Shown here piece by piece: positions 16,037 to 23,691 of a stretch of 61,113 bases of DNA. The first letter of the stretch is position 1; the number at the start of each line of letters is the position of its first letter. Under the pieces are notes generated by a model that saw nothing but the letters and a program-made list of their open reading frames with translations, was not told where the DNA came from and searched no databases. Origin of the DNA: an uncultured Dokdonia sp. (GTDB taxonomy: Bacteria; Bacteroidota; Bacteroidia; Flavobacteriales; Flavobacteriaceae). Location: NCBI RefSeq assembly GCF_947492815.1, contig NZ_CANLOB010000031.1:1-61113 (forward strand), written 5' to 3'. A program made the position numbers and the translations under genes.

Positions 16037-16552
16037 ATGATTTTTATGAAGGGTAAATATATTATTACAGGGATGATTTTTGGACTTGTTTTTTTCGCTT
16101 TCGCGAAAATTACCACAGCACAAAATCAATCACTCTCAAAAGAAGAGACGAAAGTAAAGCAATTAGTAGAACGTTTTTTTGAAGGGTTTCATAAACAAGA
16201 CTCCATTATTATTAAAAGTGTTGTACACGAAAAAATACTCATGCAATCTATTGGAAAGAATAGAACTGGCGAAGTTGTATTAAGTAAACAAGACTTTAGT
16301 GGTTTCTTGACATCTATCTGTTCTATTCCAGATGAAACGCAATTTGAAGAACGTATCAAAAGTTATAAAGTACAAGTTGATGATAATATGGCAATGGCCA
16401 ATGTATGGACACCTTATTCCTTTTATATAAATGGAGAGTTAAGCCATTGCGGAACCAATAGTTTTCAACTCTTTAAACGAGATGGTGTCTGGAAAATCTT
16501 TTATATCGTAGATACAAGAGATCGGGAAGGCTGCGGTATTAAACGTGGTTAA
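16037..16552 (+). CDS. Secreted NTF2-like (SnoaL/DUF4440-type) protein
   Basis: 171 residues (ATG 16037; the ATG at 16046 is an equal alternative). A signal peptide ends near ITTAQ, residue 29. The mature domain has the cone-shaped NTF2-like pattern: a long helix (KVKQLVERFFEGFHKQD), middle strands, and C-terminal strands (MANVWTPYSFYINGELSHCGTNSFQLFKRDGVWKIFYIVDTR). The family covers enzymes and binding proteins, so no activity can be given. The signal peptide's hydrophobic core contains Ala-Phe-Ala-Lys encoded by the dispersed palindrome. Confidence 0.74.
   Translation: MIFMKGKYIITGMIFGLVFFAFAKITTAQNQSLSKEETKVKQLVERFFEGFHKQDSIIIKSVVHEKILMQSIGKNRTGEVVLSKQDFSGFLTSICSIPDETQFEERIKSYKVQVDDNMAMANVWTPYSFYINGELSHCGTNSFQLFKRDGVWKIFYIVDTRDREGCGIKRG
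16096..16108. repeat. Dispersed palindrome, half-eroded (coding, signal peptide)
   Basis: Core TTTCGCGAAA at 16099-16108, preceded by CGC but followed by ATT. It reads Ala-Phe-Ala-Lys in the signal peptide of the NTF2-like protein. Confidence 0.8.
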
Positions 16553-16956
16553 TATCACTTTTTCTTATTATTGTATATGCATTATCTATAAAATTGACGT
16601 TGCTGTTTTAATTTATGTAAGATAGCTAACATAACTGCATTCAATTTTTATGACCTTAACTTGTTAAAATGTGTTAAAGTTTCATTTTAAAAATGTCAAT
16701 ACTACATTTTTAAAAATTTCCATAGAACAAATATTTTTATTTAAATAATTGATAATCATTTATTTGTAAATTATTTTTTTGATCTAATTTCATAAATCTC
16801 TATTTTTTATTTCTTGATAGCGTAAGTAGGAAAATCTTCCTAACACTAATCTAACAGCAAGATAATAACGCTTGTGTTAACGGTTCCTTACAGTAGTTCT
16901 GGCCAAATTTTACTGCAAAATGAATCAACAAAATCAAAAATTTAAATACTAGAAAA
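16553..16956. other. AT-rich intergenic region
   Basis: 404 bp with no ORF worth calling. It must hold the promoter of the beta-propeller lipoprotein gene, but no clear TTG/TAnnTTTG pair is found. Nothing else is recognised. Confidence 0.4.
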
Positions 16957-18366
16957 ATGAAAAAGATCAATATAATGCTTATCGCATTTTTAGCACTATC
17001 TATCACTTTTGTTGCATGTGACTCTGACGATGATGCAACACCTATTGTTATTGAAGAAGATGATGATGATACTGATGATGATGATGATGGAACTGTAAAC
17101 TTTGTAGGAGCTGTATATGCCATGACTAATGGCGACGGACAAGTAGCAGGAAATGTACAAGGACCTAATACAATTATAGCATACGGAAGAGCAGATGATG
17201 GTTCACTTACACCTATTGGACCTTTTGCCACTGGTGGTAATGGAGGAGATTATGATGGAGGAGAAGGACTTGATCCATTAATCTCTGCATATGCACTTAC
17301 CAAAACTGATGATAATGAAAACTTACTTGCTGTAAATGCAGGAAGTAATACGATCACTTCCTTTAATATTGCTGCTGACTTTTCTTTAGAAGTAGCTGGT
17401 GATCCTCTAGATACAGGAGCTATAGGACCTAATAGTATTGCAACTACAGGACAAGTTACCGTAGCAGGTACCAAAGGACTCGTATATGTATCTAATATTA
17501 CGCGTCCAGAGTTCTTAGCTGGTGGAGAGCCTATGCATCAAGGAACAGTAACTGGGTATTGGTTATTAGAAGATGGGTCATTACAAGCGATACCGGGTTC
17601 TACTAGAGATCTTCCTGTACGTCCATCTGCTGTACAATTTTCACCAGACGGACAATGGTTAGTAATCACAGCCATAAATTCTGGAGCTTCTGCATTAGGA
17701 TCAGGAAGTGAAGATGAAGTAACCGTATATAATGTAGGAGCCGATGGTGTTTTAAGTAACGGTGCTTGGGGAACTGCAACTTCTACTTTAAGAGATAATA
17801 CAGAAGGAAGAAATTTACCCTCTGCTATTGGTTTTCAAGTAGTAGGAAATAATTATGTAGTAGTTACGGAAGCAAGAGAATTCCAACCTGATGGAACACC
17901 ACCAGCTTTTCCAGCATTACAAGATGGATCGGTATCTACGTGGCAAATACAAGGCGATGGTAGTTTAACGCCTATCAGTATTGATGTAGCATCGGGAGAA
18001 GGAAACACAGGAAGAACGGCATGTTGGTTAGACTTTACAGCAGATGGGAATACCTTCTTTGTCTCTAATGCCATAGAAGCAGGACTTGCAGCTTATAGTT
18101 TTGATAACGGAGTGGTGACACTACTGGATCAAACAGCTGCACAAGGAACAGGAACTGGCGGAGCAGATAATGGACCAGATGCTTTTGCAGTGACAGAAGG
18201 ATGGATTGATATGTGGATTTCTGAAGACGGACAATTCTTATACCAACTTTACGGATTAGATGGTACTATTGGAGTGTATAGAATTAATGGACAATCATTA
18301 GAACTTATATCAGAAGAATCTAACAACTTACCTGATACGAATACACAAGGTATTGTAGCAATATAA
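16957..18366 (+). CDS. Surface lipoprotein with seven-bladed beta-propeller (lactonase-like)
   Basis: 469 residues. The lipobox is in ITFVAC (Cys21), followed by DSDDD and a second Asp/Glu run to about residue 46. An acidic stretch right after the lipid Cys is the Bacteroidota signal for export to the outer-membrane surface. Residues about 50-469 contain repeated propeller blades (GADGVLSNGAWG, SPDGQWLVITAINSG, SEDGQFLYQLYGLDGTIGVYRINGQSLELI) as in the 6-phosphogluconolactonase-like family. Enzymatic activity is uncertain because such propellers often act only as binding platforms. A bidirectional terminator follows. Confidence 0.82.
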   Translation: MKKINIMLIAFLALSITFVACDSDDDATPIVIEEDDDDTDDDDDGTVNFVGAVYAMTNGDGQVAGNVQGPNTIIAYGRADDGSLTPIGPFATGGNGGDYDGGEGLDPLISAYALTKTDDNENLLAVNAGSNTITSFNIAADFSLEVAGDPLDTGAIGPNSIATTGQVTVAGTKGLVYVSNITRPEFLAGGEPMHQGTVTGYWLLEDGSLQAIPGSTRDLPVRPSAVQFSPDGQWLVITAINSGASALGSGSEDEVTVYNVGADGVLSNGAWGTATSTLRDNTEGRNLPSAIGFQVVGNNYVVVTEAREFQPDGTPPAFPALQDGSVSTWQIQGDGSLTPISIDVASGEGNTGRTACWLDFTADGNTFFVSNAIEAGLAAYSFDNGVVTLLDQTAAQGTGTGGADNGPDAFAVTEGWIDMWISEDGQFLYQLYGLDGTIGVYRINGQSLELISEESNNLPDTNTQGIVAI

Positions 18367-18394
18367 TATTTTGAAGTTTGTTTGATTTTGATAG

Positions 18395-18427
18395 AAAGCT
18401 AAGGGATGTTATGTTCCTTAGCTTTTG
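18395..18427. terminator. Bidirectional intrinsic terminator
   Basis: AAAGCTAAGG (18395-18404) pairs with CCTTAGCTTT (18416-18425) and is followed by T residues. It separates the lipoprotein gene from the convergent gene at 18429. Confidence 0.8.
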
Positions 18428-18428
18428 T

Positions 18429-19025
18429 CTATAACTTCTCTATAGAAGAGCGTCGTATTTTTGTTTTTTGTACTAAGTTTTTTATGTGAACTGTTTCGTT
18501 TTCGATGTTTACAGTGACTTTTAAATTTGTACTTTGGACATCGGTATTAGCTATATCATAACTTTTGATAATATATATATAAGTTAGGTCGTCCTCTTTA
18601 TATTTCAAATCGGAATATGTTTTAGTATTCTTATCTTCAATTTTGCGGATAGCTCTTTTTAATTTTTTATTTGCATCATAAATTCTTTGAGCTTTTAATA
18701 TCTTTTCCATCTCTGAAACTACTTCTTTCCTAAAAACTTTTTCAGAGCCTTTATGTAAAGTGCTATCAAGTTTTTTCCATAAACTTGAATTTACTGTAGC
18801 AACACTATCTGCAATTTTTTGATCAACTGTAATTCCTACAATACGATATACTTTAATATCCCATTTATTAGCAACAAACTCTTGTGCTTTTGAGTTATAG
18901 TAATTTTCAGCTCCATACACTATAAGAATACTTAAAGATTCAGGTTTTGTGTTTTGACTAAAGCATATATTTAAAGGAAGTAAAATGGATGTTATGAAAA
19001 ACAGTATTACTAATTTTATATTCAT
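18429..19025 (-). CDS. Secreted protein of unknown function
   Basis: 198 residues with a signal peptide ending near NICFSQ (residue 24). The mature part begins with an alpha/beta stretch (LSILIVYGAENYYNSKAQEFVANKWDIKVYRIVG) and continues with a long Lys/Glu-rich helix. No lipobox (the Cys lies at the wrong position relative to the cleavage site) and no sorting domain. Family not recognised. Confidence 0.6.
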   Translation of the reverse strand: MNIKLVILFFITSILLPLNICFSQNTKPESLSILIVYGAENYYNSKAQEFVANKWDIKVYRIVGITVDQKIADSVATVNSSLWKKLDSTLHKGSEKVFRKEVVSEMEKILKAQRIYDANKKLKRAIRKIEDKNTKTYSDLKYKEDDLTYIYIIKSYDIANTDVQSTNLKVTVNIENETVHIKNLVQKTKIRRSSIEKL

Positions 19026-19169
19026 ATACTAAATATATAATTAATTCAATTGTGTTCTTTTAGTTAAGTTTTGACATATGTAATCGTTTCTTCTGAAACA
19101 GTATTAATTATTTTGTATCTGATAATGTAATATTATATAACTGATAAAGTGAAATAAAAAGCAAGTGAG

Positions 19170-20606
19170 TTAACAATCTGCCATTCCTACATTAATTGCA
19201 AGGCCACCTTCACTTGTCTCTTTATATTTTGTATTCATATCTTGCGCGGTCTGCCACATGGTTTCTATCACTTTATCGAGTGGCACTTTAGCATTGGCTG
19301 CATCTGTATCTAATGCCATTTCACAGGCATTAATGGCTTTAATAGCACCCATCGCATTACGCTCTATACAAGGAATTTGAACAAGTCCGCCTATAGGATC
19401 GCAAGTAAGTCCTAGATGATGTTCCATGGCAATTTCTGCAGCCATGAGTACTTGATCTGGTGTTCCTCCCATCAATTCTGTAAGAGCACCTGCAGCCATA
19501 GCACTAGAAACGCCTATTTCTGCCTGACATCCACCCATTGCAGCAGAGATCGTTGCTCCTTTTTTAAAGAGACTTCCGATTTCTCCAGCTACTAATAAAA
19601 ACTTTCGGATATCTTCAAAGTTGGCATCGTGATTTTCGATGACCATATAATACATCATCACGGCAGGTATCACTCCTGCACTTCCATTAGTAGGAGCCGT
19701 CACAACACGTCCTAATGAGGCATTTACTTCATTTACTGCTAAAGCAAAGCAAGACACCCATTTTAAAATTTCGCGAAAGCGGACTTCTGTACCACGTATC
19801 GCTTCAATCCATTCATATTTATCTGTATAAGTAGCTCCTTTTTGTAGTTTCTGATGACTGTCATAGGCACGACGACGTACATTCAAACCGCCAGGAAGGG
19901 TTCCTTCTGTATGACAGCCTGTATACATAGAATCTAGCATGACATCCCAAATTTGTTTGAGACGCTCATTAATTTCTTCTTCAGAATTTAAGTACAATTC
20001 GTTTTCAAAAACAATTTGAGAAATCGATTTGTTTTCGTTTTTGCAATAAGCAAGCAAATCTGTTGCTAGCTCTACAGGCCTTGGAAAACATTGAAATTGG
20101 TGGGCTTTTAATTCAGAGCGTTTACGTTCTTCTTGTACAACAAAACCGCCTCCAATAGAATAGAAGGTTTCTTCTATTACTTGATCACCTACATGTGCTT
20201 TAAAAGTAATTCCATTAGGATGAAATGGTAAAAAATCACGATTAAATTTTATAGAAGTAGCGGGGTCAAAAGGAATGGTACGCTCGCTATTAAAAGCAAT
20301 TTCTTTATCAGTTTTGATATTCTCAATCGTTGTAGGAATGGCATCAATAGCACAGGTTTGTGGGTCTGTTCCAAGAAGCCCCATCATCACAGCTACATCT
20401 GTAGCATGTCCTTTTCCAGTAAGTGATAAAGAACCATATAAATCTATATGTAAACGATCTACATGATTAAATAGATCCTCTTCTTTGAGTTTTTTTATAA
20501 AACGTCTAGCGGCACGCCAAGGGCCTAATGTATGAGAGCTAGATGGACCAACTCCTATCTTTAACATATCAAATACAGAGATACACTCTATTTCTTTTTC
20601 TTTCAT
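19170..20606 (-). CDS. sdaA: L-serine dehydratase (single-chain, iron-sulfur)
   Basis: 478 residues: beta domain (about 1-160, with GPSSSHTLGPWRAARRF) followed by the catalytic alpha domain. Cys residues for the [4Fe-4S] cluster are in MGGCQAEIG, LTCDPIGG and IPCIERN. The enzyme deaminates L-serine to pyruvate and ammonia. The last gene of a three-gene operon, it overlaps the upstream acetyltransferase gene by 4 bp (ATGA), indicating translational coupling. A palindrome copy at 19769-19781 is read in a different frame from most (Arg-Phe-Arg-Glu). Confidence 0.95.
   Translation of the reverse strand: MKEKEIECISVFDMLKIGVGPSSSHTLGPWRAARRFIKKLKEEDLFNHVDRLHIDLYGSLSLTGKGHATDVAVMMGLLGTDPQTCAIDAIPTTIENIKTDKEIAFNSERTIPFDPATSIKFNRDFLPFHPNGITFKAHVGDQVIEETFYSIGGGFVVQEERKRSELKAHQFQCFPRPVELATDLLAYCKNENKSISQIVFENELYLNSEEEINERLKQIWDVMLDSMYTGCHTEGTLPGGLNVRRRAYDSHQKLQKGATYTDKYEWIEAIRGTEVRFREILKWVSCFALAVNEVNASLGRVVTAPTNGSAGVIPAVMMYYMVIENHDANFEDIRKFLLVAGEIGSLFKKGATISAAMGGCQAEIGVSSAMAAGALTELMGGTPDQVLMAAEIAMEHHLGLTCDPIGGLVQIPCIERNAMGAIKAINACEMALDTDAANAKVPLDKVIETMWQTAQDMNTKYKETSEGGLAINVGMADC
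19769..19781. repeat. Dispersed palindrome, one-sided (coding, sdaA)
   Basis: TTTCGCGAAA (19769-19778) plus GCG on one side only. It is read as Arg-Phe-Arg-Glu, so copies are tolerated in more than one frame. Confidence 0.75.
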
Positions 20607-21115
20607 GTAAGATTATATTGCATGATGTAATCTGTCTGAATTTCGGCAATCATATCATAGTAATGTGTGCCAGTGATTTTAAAACCACATCTTTTATAAA
20701 ACCGAATTGCATCTGGGTTTTCTTCCCAAACGCCTAACCAAATGTAGTTTTTTTCCAGTTTCTGTGCTTCAGAAATTGAAAAATCTATTGCTTTTTTTCC
20801 AAATCCTTGATTTATATAGGGAGAATCAATATAGATACGTTCAATTTCAAGTCCATCAGATTGTTGAAATTCTGTTTGTGCGTCGCCTATATTTAATTTG
20901 AGATACCCAACAATAGCATCGTTATGTTTCAGAAAATACCAATACGAATTGGGTGCTAAAAGTTGTTTTTCTAAGTGCGCTTTCGCGAAAGCGTGTACAA
21001 CATACTTCTCCAATACACCTGATTTGTTTTTATGAGCAAAAGCAGCTGTATAGGTACGTATTGCCAATGTACGTAAGATAGTAATATCTTGTAATTGGAT
21101 AGGAAGGAATTGCAT
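20603..21115 (-). CDS. GNAT family N-acetyltransferase
   Basis: 170 residues. The acetyl-CoA binding signature is near residues 95-115 (IERIYIDSPYINQGFGKKAIDFSI, with the Q-x2-G-x-G/A type loop), followed by IWLGVWEENPDAIRFYKRCGFKITG, the typical GNAT C-terminal block. The acceptor is unknown. It overlaps sdaA by 4 bp and starts 1 bp after the stop of the CPBP gene, so the three form an operon. The palindrome copy (20978-20993) encodes Ala-Phe-Ala-Lys-Ala near residues 43-47. Confidence 0.85.
   Translation of the reverse strand: MQFLPIQLQDITILRTLAIRTYTAAFAHKNKSGVLEKYVVHAFAKAHLEKQLLAPNSYWYFLKHNDAIVGYLKLNIGDAQTEFQQSDGLEIERIYIDSPYINQGFGKKAIDFSISEAQKLEKNYIWLGVWEENPDAIRFYKRCGFKITGTHYYDMIAEIQTDYIMQYNLT
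20978..20993. repeat. Dispersed palindrome CGCTTTCGCGAAAGCG (coding)
   Basis: A perfect 16-bp copy in the acetyltransferase gene, in the Ala-Phe-Ala-Lys-Ala frame on the minus strand. Confidence 0.85.
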
Positions 21116-21116
21116 G

Positions 21117-21821
21117 TTATAAAGATACGTATACTAGTGATAAGGTCTCTGCTTTTTTACTTATCAATATTCCTATTCCTATGATAAAAATATTATTCAT
21201 AAAATGTAATCCTATAGACCAAATAAGTCCTTGATTCTTAATTTTAACCCATCCCATTAGAAAACCTGAAATAATACGCGGTATAATGAGAACAATAAGT
21301 GCAAGATCAATGATAAAAGTATCTACATAATTATTGATATGCACAAGCCCAAAAATAATGGAAACGAGTATGAGTATAATGGTAAGATGTTTATGGAGGA
21401 AATTACGTAATCGCTGTGTGTGATTTTCTGTAATAAGATGTTTTAAAATATAAAATAAGGTAAAGAGAAGTACAGCGCTAAAAGCTAGAGTTATACCCCA
21501 ATGTATTTTAGTAGAAAGAAAGTGAAACCCTATGAAAACAGGCCAAGAACATATAAATAAAATAATGTCTGAGTGTGTAGGTTTGACCAGTGTACGAAAC
21601 ATCATTTCTTCTATAATAGGAGCAAAAATGCAAGCGAGCACAAAAAGCTTAAACGAGTTGTTTTGTAAGAGCTCATTTAGATTGTTATCTTCATAAGTAT
21701 CTGATTTAAGTTCGGGAATCCAGATACTGAGTATAAAAACTGTAATATAAAAGAGAATATACAATCCCCACATTTTAAAAAAAGAAAGAAAAAGGAAACG
21801 TGTTTTTTCGCTAGAGGTCAT
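21117..21821 (-). CDS. CPBP family intramembrane metalloprotease
   Basis: 234 residues with about six to seven membrane helices. IIEEMMFRTLV (Glu71, Glu72, Arg76) is the EExxxR motif, GFHFLS and FGLVHINNY supply the later His-containing motifs of the CPBP/Abi (CAAX-like) family. Members cleave substrates within the inner membrane; the substrate is unknown. It is first in the operon with the acetyltransferase and sdaA, and diverges from umuD. Confidence 0.82.
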   Translation of the reverse strand: MTSSEKTRFLFLSFFKMWGLYILFYITVFILSIWIPELKSDTYEDNNLNELLQNNSFKLFVLACIFAPIIEEMMFRTLVKPTHSDIILFICSWPVFIGFHFLSTKIHWGITLAFSAVLLFTLFYILKHLITENHTQRLRNFLHKHLTIILILVSIIFGLVHINNYVDTFIIDLALIVLIIPRIISGFLMGWVKIKNQGLIWSIGLHFMNNIFIIGIGILISKKAETLSLVYVSL

Positions 21822-21892
21822 ACAGTTAGTTTCATTATACCATTAGTATGCGAAAGTAGTAAAATGTTACTATAGGAATAATTCTTTTTTAT

Positions 21893-21913
21893 TGGAAATT
21901 TTCCATATTTTTG
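21893..21913 (+). promoter_or_regulatory. umuDC promoter with abutting palindrome
   Basis: TGGAAA-T-TTTCCA (21893-21905) is a perfect interrupted palindrome directly followed by the -7 box TATTTTTG (21906-21913), only four bases before the umuD ATG. The palindrome is a candidate damage-responsive operator, and the transcript may be leaderless. Confidence 0.5.
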
Positions 21914-21917
21914 AATC

Positions 21918-22286
21918 ATGGAAATCGAAGTGTCAGGGCAGATTAAGGTGAGTAATGACCGTCATCAGGCAGAAGTGTCAAAGCAGACAGGCTTTCCTAG
22001 TGCCGCTACGCACTATATGGAAGCAACTGTTGATCTTAATGAGGAATTGTCGATTCATAAAGATGCTACATTTTATGTGCGTGTAAAAGGAGATGCTTGG
22101 AAAGATTTTTCGATTCTCAATAAAGACGTACTTATTATAGATAGATCCTTACAAGCGAACTTTGATGATTTAGCACTGGTTGTACAAGACGGAGGGTTTA
22201 AAATACTGCGTATTCCGTTTGATAAAGAACAGGAAACATTTGTACTGTGGGGAGTGATTACCTATGTAATACATGCTGTACGATGA
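21918..22286 (+). CDS. umuD: UmuD homologue lacking both catalytic residues
   Basis: 122 residues, against 139 in E. coli. The remembered E. coli UmuD aligns without gaps over most of the length (GFPSAATHYMEATVDLNEEL at 25-44). The cleavage junction is Thr24-Gly25 (Cys-Gly in E. coli). The S24 nucleophile Ser60 is Ala60 (KGDAWKD; codon GCT at 22095) and the general base Lys97 is Leu97 (GGFKILRI; codon CTG). Self-cleavage to UmuD' is therefore not expected, although the fold and the C-terminal VITYVIHAVR remain. It overlaps umuC by 4 bp. It may act uncleaved as a pol V-like partner or inhibitor, or need cleavage in trans. Confidence 0.85.
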   Translation: MEIEVSGQIKVSNDRHQAEVSKQTGFPSAATHYMEATVDLNEELSIHKDATFYVRVKGDAWKDFSILNKDVLIIDRSLQANFDDLALVVQDGGFKILRIPFDKEQETFVLWGVITYVIHAVR

Positions 22287-23551
22287 TAGCTATGGTAGAT
22301 TGTAATAGTTTTTATGCTTCGTGCGAACAAGTGTTTAGACCTGATTTATGGGGGAAACCTGTCGTAGTTTTAAGTAATAATGACGGCTGTATTATTGCAG
22401 CAAATAAAGAAGCAAAACAACTTGCACATATCCCTATGTTTGAAGCTGTCTATAAAATCAAACATATTCTTATAAAAAATAAGGTGACTTTCTTTTCTTC
22501 TAACTATACATTATATGGAGAGATGTCACAACGCGTTATGAATATCTTAGAGACGTTTTCACCTTCTGTGGAAGTGTATAGTATCGATGAAGCTTTTCTT
22601 GATGCGAAGGGGTTATCTCATATAGACATGTATGCTTATGGATTTGAGATTAAAGAACGTATTTATAAGTATACTGGATTACCTGTAGGTGTAGGGATTG
22701 CTCCTACCAAAGTATTGGCTAAACTAGCCAACCGTATGGCAAAGAAAATTCCTAAATATAATCATGTATATATTATGGATACAGACGCCAAACGTATAGA
22801 AGCATTACAATGGGCCGCAATAGGAGACATTTGGGGTATAGGAAAAAAGCATGTACAACGTTTACAAGCCATAGGAGTTTTTAAAGCGATAGATTTTGTC
22901 AATTTACCACTAGCATGGGTTCGCAAAGAGATGACAGTGGTAGGAGAACGGCTTTGGAAAGAACTCAGAGGGGAGTCTTGTTTAGAATTTATGGCAGTTC
23001 CCAATCCTAAAAAAGCAATTGGTACTGCAAAGTCATTCGGAAAAAAACTACCTGACTTAGGAAGAATAGAAGAAGCCTGCGCCTATTATATAACAGAAGT
23101 AGCAGAAGTGCTACGCGCTCAAAAATCATGTGCGACTTATGTACATGTAGCGGTGTATACAAACTATCACAGTACTATAGATAAGCAATACAGGAATCGT
23201 ATGACGGTCACCATGCCTATACCTACCAACGATACGTTTGCACTTATAGCACAAGCTCGCAAAGCACTGCATTGTATTTATAAACCTGGATATAGATATA
23301 AAAAAGTAGCTGTAAACCTGACAGGTTTGATTCCAGAACATTATGTACAAGGCAATCTTTTTGAAAAACGCTCTAAGATTTTGGATAGTAACTTGATGCA
23401 CACATTGGATGTATTAAATAGAAAATTTGGAAAAACCACGGTCTCATCTGCCATGATAGGAACTCGTGTTGAAGAGTGGGAACTTATTAAAAGAGAACGA
23501 AGTCCTCGATATACGACACAGTGGCGAGAGTTGCTAGAGGTAGGTTTATAA
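22283..23551 (+). CDS. umuC: Y-family DNA polymerase, UmuC subunit
   Basis: 422 residues from the ATG at 22283, the same length as E. coli UmuC; the ATG overlaps the umuD stop (ATGA), so a further upstream start is unnecessary. Catalytic acids are present: Asp6 in MVDCNSFYASC, and Asp102 and Glu103 in YSIDEAFLD. NNDGCIIAAN and PTKVLAKLANRMAK are also typical, and the little-finger region and a C-terminal DUF4113-like tail (LDVLNRKFGKTTVSSAMIG) follow. It performs error-prone translesion synthesis. The intact polymerase beside an inactive UmuD is the odd point. Confidence 0.95.
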   Translation: MIAMVDCNSFYASCEQVFRPDLWGKPVVVLSNNDGCIIAANKEAKQLAHIPMFEAVYKIKHILIKNKVTFFSSNYTLYGEMSQRVMNILETFSPSVEVYSIDEAFLDAKGLSHIDMYAYGFEIKERIYKYTGLPVGVGIAPTKVLAKLANRMAKKIPKYNHVYIMDTDAKRIEALQWAAIGDIWGIGKKHVQRLQAIGVFKAIDFVNLPLAWVRKEMTVVGERLWKELRGESCLEFMAVPNPKKAIGTAKSFGKKLPDLGRIEEACAYYITEVAEVLRAQKSCATYVHVAVYTNYHSTIDKQYRNRMTVTMPIPTNDTFALIAQARKALHCIYKPGYRYKKVAVNLTGLIPEHYVQGNLFEKRSKILDSNLMHTLDVLNRKFGKTTVSSAMIGTRVEEWELIKRERSPRYTTQWRELLEVGL

Positions 23552-23581
23552 AATGTAAACCCTTTTTTTGTTGATTTCTCC

Positions 23582-23614
23582 GCTTTCGCGAAAGCAAAAA
23601 ATGACAGCTTGTCA
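23582..23614. promoter_or_regulatory. Palindrome copy and TGACA-N3-TGTCA inverted repeat upstream of dnaK
   Basis: Dispersed palindrome core TTTCGCGAAA at 23584-23593, followed by TGACA-GCT-TGTCA at 23602-23614, 77 bp before the dnaK ATG. No CIRCE element (TTAGCACTC-N9-GAGTGCTAA) is seen. The TGACA repeat is a candidate heat-shock operator; this is inference. Confidence 0.45.
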
Positions 23615-23691
23615 GCTTACAAGCAGTGGCATAATGATTGACTATTGTGTAGTGTAGAAAATTTTAAATAACACTTAAACACTATAATATA

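Noticed and set aside
17850..18074. Long antisense reading frames within strongly coding genes (for example opposite the beta-propeller gene, dnaK and the mutase)
   Set aside because: They are low-complexity shadows of well supported genes and lack family features or promoters.
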